The translations under genes were made by a program, and so were the position numbers. Positions 49,794-57,382 of a stretch of DNA of 64,000 nt are shown one piece after another. The notes beneath the pieces are model-generated. The model worked only from the letters and a program-made list of their open reading frames with translations. It made no database searches and was not told the DNA's origin. How positions within the stretch are numbered: position 1 is the stretch's first letter; each line of letters starts with the position of its first letter. Origin of the DNA: Arthrobacter gengyunqii (lineage in GTDB: Bacteria > Actinomycetota > Actinomycetes > Actinomycetales > Micrococcaceae); contig NZ_CP095461.1 of the NCBI RefSeq assembly GCF_023022985.1, forward strand, positions 1,364,001-1,428,000, written 5' to 3'.

Positions 49794-51188
49794 GTGACTT
49801 ACACTCCAGTTGACAACGCGTTAGATTCTTCCTCCGCCGCACGACAGGGTGCGGCGGACTATCCGGGTCTGGATGACTGGCGGTCCCTGCCGATCGCACA
49901 GCAGCCCACCTGGCGGGATCACCCCGGGTATGAGGCTGCCGTCGCCGAGTTGTCCATGGTTCCTCCGCTCGTTTTTGCGGGTGAAGTGGACATTCTCCGG
50001 GACCGGCTCGCGCAGGCGGCTCAGGGCAAAGCGTTTTTGCTGCAGGGCGGCGACTGCGCTGAGACCTTCGCCGGAGCTACCGCAGACAAGATCAGTGCGC
50101 GGGTGAAGACCATCCTGCAGATGGCGGTTGTCCTGACCTACGGAGCGTCCCTGCCGGTGATCAAAATGGGGCGGATGGCCGGGCAGTTTGCCAAGCCGCG
50201 CTCCTCGAACGATGAGACGCGGGCAGGACAGACCCTGCCGGCGTACCGCGGTGACATGGTGAACGGCTATGACTTCACCCCCGAGTCCCGTGAGCACAAT
50301 CCGGCACGGATGGTCCGCGCCTACCACACGTCCGCTTCCACCCTGAACCTGATCCGTGCCTTCACCCAGGGCGGATTTGCGGATCTGCGGCTGGTGCATC
50401 ATTGGAACAAGGGATTCACCTCCAACCCTGCACATTCGCGCTATGAGTCGCTGGCCCGGGAGATTGACCGTGCCGTCCGCTTCATGGATGCCTGCGGAGC
50501 GGATTTCGAGGCGTTGAAGCGCGTTGAGTTCTTCGCCAGCCACGAAGCGCTCCTCCTGGACTACGAGCGGGCCCTCACCCGGATCGATTCCCGCACCGGG
50601 CGGCCGTACGACACGTCGGGGCACTTCCTCTGGATCGGCGAGCGTACGCGCGACCTGGACTCCGCCCACGTGGACTTCCTGTCCAAGGTGCGCAACCCCA
50701 TTGGCGTGAAGCTCGGCCCGAACACCAAACCCGAAGATGCTCTGGCCCTGATCGACAAGCTTGATCCGGAACGTGAGCCGGGCCGCCTGACCTTCATTAC
50801 CCGGATGGGTGCGAAGAACATCCGCGAGAAGCTTCCTCCGCTGGTGGAGCGGGTTACTGCTTCCGGGGCGCAGGTTCTGTGGGTAACGGACCCGATGCAC
50901 GGCAACACTGTCACGTCGCCCAACGGCTACAAGACCCGCAACTTCGACGACGTCATGGACGAGGTCCGTGGCTTCTTCGAGGTGCACAGTTCGCTGGGCA
51001 CGTTCCCCGGCGGCCTGCACGTGGAAATGACCGGCGACGACGTGGCCGAGTGCCTGGGCGGAGCGGATCCGATTGATCAGGAAGCGTTCCTCGAGGGGTA
51101 CGAATCAGTGTGCGATCCGCGCCTGAACCATATGCAGTCCCTGGAAATGGCGTTCCTGGTCGCCGGTGCCCTGTCCCGCAAGGATTGA
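49794..51188 (+). CDS. aroG: DAHP synthase, class II (plant type)
   Basis: Condenses phosphoenolpyruvate and erythrose-4-phosphate to DAHP, the entry to the shikimate pathway. The 464-residue protein has the class II signatures LLQGGDCAETF (metal-binding Cys), KMGRMAGQFAKPRS, NPARMVRAY and WVTDPMHGNT. The GTG start is leaderless in appearance. The last codons and TGA are repeated just downstream in a 19-bp tandem copy. A bidirectional terminator separates it from the PASTA kinase, which is adjacent in mycobacteria too. Confidence 0.95.
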   Translation: MTYTPVDNALDSSSAARQGAADYPGLDDWRSLPIAQQPTWRDHPGYEAAVAELSMVPPLVFAGEVDILRDRLAQAAQGKAFLLQGGDCAETFAGATADKISARVKTILQMAVVLTYGASLPVIKMGRMAGQFAKPRSSNDETRAGQTLPAYRGDMVNGYDFTPESREHNPARMVRAYHTSASTLNLIRAFTQGGFADLRLVHHWNKGFTSNPAHSRYESLAREIDRAVRFMDACGADFEALKRVEFFASHEALLLDYERALTRIDSRTGRPYDTSGHFLWIGERTRDLDSAHVDFLSKVRNPIGVKLGPNTKPEDALALIDKLDPEREPGRLTFITRMGAKNIREKLPPLVERVTASGAQVLWVTDPMHGNTVTSPNGYKTRNFDDVMDEVRGFFEVHSSLGTFPGGLHVEMTGDDVAECLGGADPIDQEAFLEGYESVCDPRLNHMQSLEMAFLVAGALSRKD

Positions 51189-51208
51189 CCTGTCCCGCAG
51201 GGATTAAC
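51171..51208 (+). repeat. 19-bp tandem duplication across the aroG stop codon
   Basis: Copy 1 (51171-51189) encodes Leu-Ser-Arg-Lys-Asp and the TGA; copy 2 (51190-51208) matches at 17 of 19 positions and replaces TGA by TAA. Confidence 0.8.
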
Positions 51209-51248
51209 AGCTGACGGCTTTCCACGGCTCCGGTAACCTTGCCAGACA

Positions 51249-51282
51249 AAAAAGTGCACGCCCCGCGGGGCGTGCACTTTTT
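51249..51282. terminator. Bidirectional Rho-independent terminator
   Basis: A perfect 16-bp palindrome starting with five A and ending with five T (AAAAAGTGCACGCCCC, GC, then its complement). It serves aroG on the plus strand and the PASTA kinase on the minus strand. Confidence 0.9.
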
Positions 51283-51297
51283 GCGTTGTAGGCGGTC

Positions 51298-53487
51298 CTA
51301 GACGACCCTCAGCGTGATGACTGATCCCTCCGGTGCCATGGATCCGCCGGCAGGATCCTGGGACTGCACGATGCCCAGCAGGCCGCCCAGCAGTTCGCTG
51401 ACCTGGACTTGGAAGCCCAAGCCCTCCAGTTGGGCCCGTGCGGTGTCCGGGGACTGACGCACCACGTTGGGGACCTGCACCATGACCGGCCCCTTGGAGA
51501 GGGTGATCGTTACCGCGGATCCGCGGTCCACCAGGCCCGAGGCCGGAGCCTGTACCGCTACGGACCCGTCAGGGACGTCACGGCTGTTGACGCGGTCGGG
51601 AAGCACCTCCGCGGTGAGCCCGGCGTCTTCCAGGATCTGTACCGCCTCGTCCTCGGTTTTTCCGACTACCGAGGGAACTTCCACCGGAGCAGGTCCGAGG
51701 GAAACAACCACATTGACGGCCGTGTCCCTCCGCAGCTGGGTGTCGGGCGCGGGGAACTGGCTAATGACCTTCCCGGCGTCGACGGTTTCGCTGTATTCCT
51801 CGGTGACTGCTCCGACGGTGAGTCCGGCGTCCGTTATGTTCTCGGTGGCGTCCTCGGCCGTGCGCTGCACCACGTTGGGGACGTCAAACAGCTCCGGACC
51901 CTTGCTGATGAGCAGCCTTACCGGCTGGTAGCGCCGGATCTCCGCCGGTGCGTCCGGATCCGTTCCGACGGCGAGCCCGGCCGCAACAATTTCGTCATGG
52001 ATCTCGTTGGTCGAGTACTGGAGCCCTTCCCCGCTGAGCAATGCTCCGGCAGCCTCCCGCGACACGTTGGCTACGTCCGGAACAGTGACGACGGCGCCCG
52101 GTCCGCGGCCAAAAAACCATCCGGTGAACACGGCTGCGGCAATGAGCAGCACGGCCAGCACCACAAGGAGCGCACCGCGGCGCCGGGGGCGTCCGCGCCG
52201 CAGGGAGACCTCGGGCCGATGCGCGTCGCGGCTGCTCTGACGCTCCGATGCCTTGAATTCCCGGCGGGCCTGCCTCCGCTCGGCACGGCTGCCCGGCACG
52301 GGAACCTGCGGAGCGCCGTCGTCCCCGGCTTCGTCGCTGTTTTCCGTTCCGTCAGAGCCGCCCGGACCGCCGGGCTGCCGGCGTCCGCCGTCGCCGCGGC
52401 TGCCTGCCGGGAACACCGAGGTCTCGTTGTCGCTCCGGCGAATAACCTCGGTGGGATACGCACCTGCGGCTGCGGATGCCGAACCGGCTGTCGAAATAAT
52501 CTCGGTGGCCCCGTCCGGCGTGCGCGGCAGGGCGGCGGTGGCGTCCGGATCGGAAATAGCGGCTGTTCCGGATCGTGCCTGAAACTGCTGCCGGACTGTT
52601 TGGTCCGGCCCGGCAGAGTCCGCACAATGGAAATCCAACTGATCATCGCTGAGGGAGGTGCGGATGTGGCGGAGCTCGCCCAGCAGCGCCCTGCCGTCCA
52701 CGGGCCGGTTGTCCGGATCCGGGGCCGTGCACCACTGGACCAGCTCATCCAGGTCTTCAGCCAGTCCCGGGCAGGCAACGGAGGGAGCCGGAACGGTGGA
52801 ATGGACGTGCTGAAAGGCAACCTGGATGGGGGTAGTGCCCGAGAAGGGCTGAATACCGGTCAGCATCTCATAGAGCATGATGCCTGCTGAATAGACGTCG
52901 CTGCGTTCATCCGCGCCGGTGCCGGTGACAAGCTCAGGCGCCAGGTAGGCAACAGTTCCCACCAGGGTGCCCGTGTTGGTGCTCGTGGACACCGCCCGGG
53001 CAAGGCCGAAGTCAGCGATCTTAATGCTGCCGTTGTCGGCCAGCAGGACGTTTTCGGGTTTCACATCCCGATGGATCAGTCCGGCGTCGTGCGCTGCAGC
53101 CAGCCCGTCCACCACGGCGTCGAGCAGGGCCAGGGCCAGTCTGGGGGAGAGGCGGGTCCGCGTTTCCAGCAGCTCGCGCAGCGTCTTGCCGGGCACATAC
53201 TCCATCACCAGATAGGCAAGGTTCTCCGCAAAGCCCTGGTCCAGGACGCCGACGACGTGGGGATGGGACAGCCGGGCCGCGGACTTTGCCTCGCGCTCAA
53301 ACCGGTCCAGGAAACCCTGATCGGCGGCCAGATGCGGATACAGCACCTTAAGGGCAACATCGCGGTCCAGTCGCAGGTCAGTGGCCAGATAGACCGTGGA
53401 CATGCCGCCGCGGGCAATACGGGAAAGCACCCGGTAGCGCTCATCCACTACGGTGCCGACTAAGGGGTCATTCACGGTTTCATGCAC
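51298..53487 (-). CDS. pknL: Ser/Thr protein kinase with four PASTA domains (PknL-position)
   Basis: A 729-residue transmembrane kinase. The kinase domain (about 18-280) has the ATP-site Lys47 (VALKVLY), catalytic HRDVKPEN with Asp141, the metal-binding DFG with Asp159, and a Thr-rich activation loop (STSTNTGTLVGT). A disordered juxtamembrane region leads to one TM helix near 440-462, then four extracellular PASTA repeats (467-729) that bind peptidoglycan or lipid II in this family. PknL of mycobacteria lacks PASTA repeats, so the symbol reflects position next to aroG and the Rv2175c-like gene, not identical architecture. A TAGGAT box lies 6 nt before the GTG start. Confidence 0.9.
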   Translation of the reverse strand: MHETVNDPLVGTVVDERYRVLSRIARGGMSTVYLATDLRLDRDVALKVLYPHLAADQGFLDRFEREAKSAARLSHPHVVGVLDQGFAENLAYLVMEYVPGKTLRELLETRTRLSPRLALALLDAVVDGLAAAHDAGLIHRDVKPENVLLADNGSIKIADFGLARAVSTSTNTGTLVGTVAYLAPELVTGTGADERSDVYSAGIMLYEMLTGIQPFSGTTPIQVAFQHVHSTVPAPSVACPGLAEDLDELVQWCTAPDPDNRPVDGRALLGELRHIRTSLSDDQLDFHCADSAGPDQTVRQQFQARSGTAAISDPDATAALPRTPDGATEIISTAGSASAAAGAYPTEVIRRSDNETSVFPAGSRGDGGRRQPGGPGGSDGTENSDEAGDDGAPQVPVPGSRAERRQARREFKASERQSSRDAHRPEVSLRRGRPRRRGALLVVLAVLLIAAAVFTGWFFGRGPGAVVTVPDVANVSREAAGALLSGEGLQYSTNEIHDEIVAAGLAVGTDPDAPAEIRRYQPVRLLISKGPELFDVPNVVQRTAEDATENITDAGLTVGAVTEEYSETVDAGKVISQFPAPDTQLRRDTAVNVVVSLGPAPVEVPSVVGKTEDEAVQILEDAGLTAEVLPDRVNSRDVPDGSVAVQAPASGLVDRGSAVTITLSKGPVMVQVPNVVRQSPDTARAQLEGLGFQVQVSELLGGLLGIVQSQDPAGGSMAPEGSVITLRVV

Positions 53488-53493
53488 TCTTTG

Positions 53494-53499
53494 ATCCTA
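53494..53499 (-). promoter_or_regulatory. -10 box (TAGGAT) for leaderless PASTA kinase
   Basis: On the minus strand TAGGAT is followed by six bases (CAAAGA) and the GTG at 53487, the same spacing as at mtr and aroG. Confidence 0.45.
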
Positions 53500-53508
53500 C
53501 GTGTGCCA

Positions 53509-53550
53509 AAGGGCAGGGACCGGATCGACACCGATCCGGTCCCTGCCCTT
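53509..53550 (-). terminator. Perfect 19-bp hairpin after the LysM transglycosylase gene
   Basis: Arms 53509-53527 and 53532-53550 match exactly around a 4-nt loop, 18 bp past the LysM gene stop and just upstream of the kinase promoter. On the minus strand TTTGG follows. It should insulate the kinase from upstream transcription. Confidence 0.75.
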
Positions 53551-53568
53551 CGTGTGGTGTCAGGCCCG

Positions 53569-54906
53569 TTAGCTGAAGGACTGGCGGTGAGCCAGCACCG
53601 ACGCAACGTAGCCGCGCGTGTCCTCGAACATGCCCTGGGTCGTGACCGAGTACTGACCCTGGTAGTAGGAAGCCACAGCAGTTTCCAGGCTGTCGCTGGT
53701 GAGCATCAGGGAGCGGATGATCGCCACGCCTGCGGTGGCGTTGTCATAGGGATCCAGCAGGTTGAGCTGGCGGCCCACCAAATCTGAGGCCCAGTCTCCG
53801 GAGCTGGGAATGACCTGCATGGCGCCGATGGCGTTGGCGGGGGAAACTGCCCGCTGGTCAAAGCCGGACTCCTGGAAGGAGAACGCCATGGCCAGGGCCG
53901 GATCCACGCCCATCTGCACGGCGGTCTGCGACACAATCTGCTGCATCTCCGCCCGGCTGGGCACCGCCGTGTTGTTGAGCGCGTGCTTGTTCGCATTGGC
54001 GTCAGCGACCACGTGGTCCGGATAGGTGTAATGCAGGAAGGTGCTGGGCACCAGGTCAGTGGGGGCTGCTTCCGCCGGTGCAGCGGACAGGGTGGTCACG
54101 CTGCCCCCGCCGGAAAGGACGACGACGTCGCCCGGGAAGAGGACGGTGGTGTCATCCATGCCGTTGGCTGCCATGAGGTCGGCCAGGCCCAGATTGTGGC
54201 GGGCAGCGATTCCGGTCAGGGTGTCGCCGGCTTCGACCGTGTGGGTTGCGGCAGCCGCGGGTTCAGCGGCGGGGGCCACCGAAGGAGCCGTGCCGCCGGA
54301 GAGGGAAATTTCCTGTCCGGGGTGGATCACCGAGGTCAGGGTCAGGCCGTTGGCGGCCAGGACGGCATCCAGGCTGACGCCGTGGGCGGCAGCAACGGCG
54401 CTGAGGGTGTCCCCGGACTTTACCGTGTATACGGCGGCGGCGGATGCGGAGGGAGCGGCTGTCGTCCCGGATCCCGGGAGGCGCAGTTCTTCACCGGCAA
54501 AGATCAGCGAGCTGCTTTGCAGGTTGTTGACCCGCAGGACTTCCTCCAGCGACAGGCCGTAGCGGGCCGCAATGGAACTTACGGTGTCTCCGGCTTCGAT
54601 CCGGTGGGTCGCCGGGACGCTGGATTCAGCGGGGATGGTGAAGGGAATCTGCGTGGCGAGCTGCGACGGGGCAACAAGCCCGGCCGTGTTGCCGGCGGTC
54701 AGGTTCTTAATGGCCTGAAGCGGCAGCTGCGGGAAAAGGGCGGCGTCCGGAGCGGCGGGAACTGCCTGGGCCGGTTCAGCAAGTGCGAGTGCTGACATCA
54801 TGACCGCGGGAATGGCGGCGGTGGTCACGGCAACACTGAGTTTGCGGGGCATTCCCCTGGAGATGGACCGGGGGGAATTGCTTCCCTGAATCGACTGTGC
54901 AGTCAT
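53569..54906 (-). CDS. Secreted LysM protein with lytic-transglycosylase domain
   Basis: A 445-residue cell-wall enzyme. A signal peptide (about 15-45, MPRKLSVAVTTAAIPAVMM then AEPAQA) is followed by three LysM repeats (IEAGDTVSSIAARYG, VKSGDTLSAVAAAHG, VEAGDTLTGIAARHN) joined by Ala/Pro linkers, and a C-terminal SLT-like domain with FQESGFDQRAVSPANAIGAMQVIP, whose Glu is catalytic. It should bind and cleave glycan strands. ATG 54906 has AGGA 12 nt upstream; ATG 54924 is in frame but lacks a ribosome site. It lies between the PASTA kinase and its presumed DNA-binding partner. Confidence 0.88.
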   Translation of the reverse strand: MTAQSIQGSNSPRSISRGMPRKLSVAVTTAAIPAVMMSALALAEPAQAVPAAPDAALFPQLPLQAIKNLTAGNTAGLVAPSQLATQIPFTIPAESSVPATHRIEAGDTVSSIAARYGLSLEEVLRVNNLQSSSLIFAGEELRLPGSGTTAAPSASAAAVYTVKSGDTLSAVAAAHGVSLDAVLAANGLTLTSVIHPGQEISLSGGTAPSVAPAAEPAAAATHTVEAGDTLTGIAARHNLGLADLMAANGMDDTTVLFPGDVVVLSGGGSVTTLSAAPAEAAPTDLVPSTFLHYTYPDHVVADANANKHALNNTAVPSRAEMQQIVSQTAVQMGVDPALAMAFSFQESGFDQRAVSPANAIGAMQVIPSSGDWASDLVGRQLNLLDPYDNATAGVAIIRSLMLTSDSLETAVASYYQGQYSVTTQGMFEDTRGYVASVLAHRQSFS

Positions 54907-55122
54907 AAAGGGCTGTTTCCTCATCTGTAAACGGCGCGGCCTTTACCGCAACTCGGGAAGGCCACTGCCGGGCAGTGGTGCGAGTGTGACAGAAGTGATT
55001 TCTGTGACCTAAGCGAATTTACACTACAGAGGCTCAGAGGAGTACCCGAGTAGGGACTGGGCATGGATTTCAGTTGTGCAACGTGTTCCAACTGGCCCGG
55101 GGGAGGGTTCTCGTGGGAACCT

Positions 55123-55482
55123 ATGGGGGTGACTGAACTCGAGGAACTTGTTTCCGATTGGCTGACCCTGCCCGACGTGGCTGAAAAACTGAACGTTTCC
55201 ATTACCAAGGTGCACAGCATGCTCGAAGAGCGTGCGCTGGTGGCCGTGCGGCTTGGAGAGCGCAAAATCCGCAGTATTCCCGCCGCGTTCATTGTGGACG
55301 GCGCTGTGCTGGACAGCTTGAAGGGCACCATTTCCGTGCTCATCGATGCCGGGTACAACGACGTTGAAATGGTTCGCTGGCTCTTTACGGCGGATGACTC
55401 GCTGCCGGGCCGTCCGGTGGACGCCCTGCGCGAGGGACGGAAGACGGAAATCCGCCGCCGCGCCCAGGCTCTGGGCTGGTAA
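55123..55482 (+). CDS. Rv2175c-like winged-helix DNA-binding protein
   Basis: A 119-residue protein with an N-terminal HTH (LTLPDVAEKLNVSITKVHSML) and the conserved C-terminal segments MVRWLFTADDSLPGRPVDAL and RRRAQAL. These match, from memory, Rv2175c of M. tuberculosis, a DNA-binding protein phosphorylated by the neighbouring kinase PknL. Start is uncertain: ATG 55123, GTG 55129 and an upstream ATG 55063 (AGGGA 6 nt before it) are in frame. A longer N-terminus would matter because the kinase target Thr in Rv2175c is near residue 9. It is divergent from the LysM gene. Confidence 0.82.
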   Translation: MGVTELEELVSDWLTLPDVAEKLNVSITKVHSMLEERALVAVRLGERKIRSIPAAFIVDGAVLDSLKGTISVLIDAGYNDVEMVRWLFTADDSLPGRPVDALREGRKTEIRRRAQALGW

Positions 55483-55505
55483 CCCCCAACACGGATTAAA
55501 CAACA

Positions 55506-55540
55506 GGCGGCGGCTCCCGATTGGATCGGGGGCCGCCGCC
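55506..55540. terminator. Hairpin between the Rv2175c-like gene and the polyprenyl synthase
   Basis: GGCGGCGGCTCCCGAT (55506-55521) pairs with ATCGGGGGCCGCCGCC (55525-55540) with one G-U pair and a 3-nt loop, between convergent stops. No T-run. Confidence 0.65.
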
Positions 55541-55593
55541 AATGTTAAGCCGGCCTTCCATCAGCCCGTCCTCACCGGGACAGACCTGGGCTC

Positions 55594-56703
55594 CTAGGCG
55601 GTGCGGGTCACCGCAGCGTGTGCCAGTGAGCGCAGGGCGGCGCGGGTGACATCATCGACGGGCATCTGATCGAGTGCGTCGAATGCAGCGTGGGTGTGGC
55701 CCTCAATGAGGGTCTCGGTGGCGGCCAGCGCCCCGGAATCCTCCATGAGGGTGCGCAGCCGGGCCACGCCGTCGTCGTCCAGGTCTTCCCTGCCCAGGCC
55801 TGCGGCAATGGCCTCCTGGGCCGAAGGGCCGCCGAGGGCGAGAGCGTAGGCGACCAGGACGGTGCGCTTGCCTTCCCGCAGGTCGTCGCCGGCAGGCTTG
55901 CCCGTTTGTGCCGGGTCGCCAAAGACGCCGAGGACGTCATCGCGCAGCTGGAACGCTTCGCCCAGCGGCAGCGCGAACCGCGAATACCAGTCCAGCAGCT
56001 CCGCTGACGCCCCGGCCAGGGCGCCGCCCAGTGTCAGGGGATGTTCCGTGGTGTACTTGGCGGATTTGTAGCGCAGAATGTTCCTGGCCCGGACGACGGC
56101 GCGCTCGGGCTCGTGCGTGGGGCCCACAACTTCCTCGAGGATATCCAGGTACTGTCCTGCCATCACCTCGGTGCGCATCCGGTTGAAGATGCGCCGTGCA
56201 GGCGTCCCGTGAGCTGCCTGGGCGCCCACCGCTGCGAACATCTCCTCGCTCAGCGACAAGCACAGGTCGCCGGCCAGAATGGCGGCCGATGAGCCAAAAT
56301 GCGTTCCGTCCAGGTGCCAGGATGCATCGCTGTGGGCCGTGCTGAACCGGCGGTGGACGCTGGGGCCGCCCCGGCGGGTGTCGGAACGGTCGATAATGTC
56401 ATCGTGAATGAGGGCGGCACTCTGGAACAGCTCCAGCGCGACGCCGGACCGCACCGCCGGCAGACCCAGTTCGGTTCCGCCGGCCCCGCGCCAGCCCCAG
56501 TAATTCAGGAGCGCACGCAGGCGCTTGCCGCCCTGGGCGAGAGCCGACACGGCATCCAGCAGCGGAAGCGATTCCATGGACACGTCTTGGAGCACGGCCT
56601 GCTGTTCGGAAAGGAACGCGTCCAGTTCCGCACCGAGGTGTTCACGGTACGAGGACTGCTCCCGGGCTGCGTCGGCCTCGGCGGAGGGAAGGGCTGTTGG
56701 CAT
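55594..56703 (-). CDS. Polyprenyl diphosphate synthase (IdsA-type)
   Basis: Elongates allylic diphosphates to geranylgeranyl or longer prenyl diphosphates. The 369-residue trans-prenyltransferase has both Asp motifs: HDDIID with RRGGPSVH (first) and FQLRDDVLGVFGD (second), plus GGKRLRALL for isopentenyl diphosphate binding. Product length cannot be fixed; the residues before the first motif (ELFQSAALIHDD) suggest a C20 or slightly longer product. It begins 8 bp after a lipoprotein gene in the same direction. By position it matches mycobacterial idsA2, near pknL. Confidence 0.88.
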   Translation of the reverse strand: MPTALPSAEADAAREQSSYREHLGAELDAFLSEQQAVLQDVSMESLPLLDAVSALAQGGKRLRALLNYWGWRGAGGTELGLPAVRSGVALELFQSAALIHDDIIDRSDTRRGGPSVHRRFSTAHSDASWHLDGTHFGSSAAILAGDLCLSLSEEMFAAVGAQAAHGTPARRIFNRMRTEVMAGQYLDILEEVVGPTHEPERAVVRARNILRYKSAKYTTEHPLTLGGALAGASAELLDWYSRFALPLGEAFQLRDDVLGVFGDPAQTGKPAGDDLREGKRTVLVAYALALGGPSAQEAIAAGLGREDLDDDGVARLRTLMEDSGALAATETLIEGHTHAAFDALDQMPVDDVTRAALRSLAHAAVTRTA

Positions 56704-56711
56704 GGCCGGGC

Positions 56712-57296
56712 CTACTTGGCTGACTCGGGGAGCGTGTTGATGCTCGCCGTGTAGAAGAAACTTCCGTCACGGGACACGACGGTCACGTTGGCCGTGTCAT
56801 CACCGCCGGAACGGACAAACTGCTGCACGGTGGCCGGGTCCTGCACCTCCGGATCGGCGGGCGTGAAGCCCTGCGCGGAGAACGTCTTGGCATAGAAGGC
56901 CAGGATCTCTTCGGCGGAGGAATCTGTCTTGCCGCTCAACGACGCGGTGAACAGAGTGCTGGTTTCCTCGAAACTGGTGGTCAGCGCCGTTGATCCCGGC
57001 AGCAGGGGAATCAGATCCGTGGGAAAGCCCTCGGCGATGGCCCCGGAGGTGGAGGTTGCTGACGGGGTGGCAGTGCTGCCGGATGACTCCGTGGCCCCGG
57101 CGGAGGCAGACGGGCCGGTGGAGGAGGGGGAGGAGGACGCTGATCCGCTTGCCGAAGGCGAAGAAGCTCCGGCCGACGCCGAGGCCGAGGCCGAGGGCGT
57201 ACCGGATCCGGCGTCTGAAGTTTCGGAGTCCGAGGTGCAGCCTGCAGAGGTGAGGAGCAGGGCAGCGGCGGCAAGGGCAGTCATGAGCTTTTTCAT
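56712..57296 (-). CDS. Secreted lipoprotein with Ser/Ala-rich linker
   Basis: A 194-residue predicted lipoprotein: MKKLMTALAAAALLLTSAGC ends in a lipobox-like TSAGC. About 65 residues of almost only Ser, Ala, Gly, Thr and Pro follow, probably a flexible wall-spanning linker. A folded domain of about 110 residues comes next (FPTDLIPLLPGS onward). No family is recognised. ATG 57296 is preferred over an ATG at 57308. A TAGACT -10 box lies on the minus strand at 57336-57341. It precedes the polyprenyl synthase gene by 8 bp, an operon. Confidence 0.75.
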   Translation of the reverse strand: MKKLMTALAAAALLLTSAGCTSDSETSDAGSGTPSASASASAGASSPSASGSASSSPSSTGPSASAGATESSGSTATPSATSTSGAIAEGFPTDLIPLLPGSTALTTSFEETSTLFTASLSGKTDSSAEEILAFYAKTFSAQGFTPADPEVQDPATVQQFVRSGGDDTANVTVVSRDGSFFYTASINTLPESAK

Positions 57297-57370
57297 GGGT
57301 ATCCGCATCTGGTGGGGGGTCAGGATCTGGTCCCCAGTCTAGGCGAAGCACAAACGTCGGACCCGTTGTC

Positions 57371-57376
57371 TACCAT
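57371..57376 (+). promoter_or_regulatory. -10 box (TACCAT) for dinB
   Basis: TACCAT ends 6 nt before the GTG at 57383. The six bases between, GAAGGA, could also act as a ribosome site, so leaderless and leadered readings cannot be separated. No LexA box (CGAAC-N4-GTTCG) was seen nearby. Confidence 0.4.
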
Positions 57377-57382
57377 GAAGGA

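Noticed and set aside
54925..55062. Possible c-di-AMP riboswitch upstream of the LysM transglycosylase gene
   Set aside because: Wall-lytic genes in Actinobacteria often have one, but the conserved aptamer segments were not found in this 138-bp stretch.
57300..57382. LexA/SOS box upstream of dinB
   Set aside because: No CGAAC-N4-GTTCG-like sequence was found on either strand.
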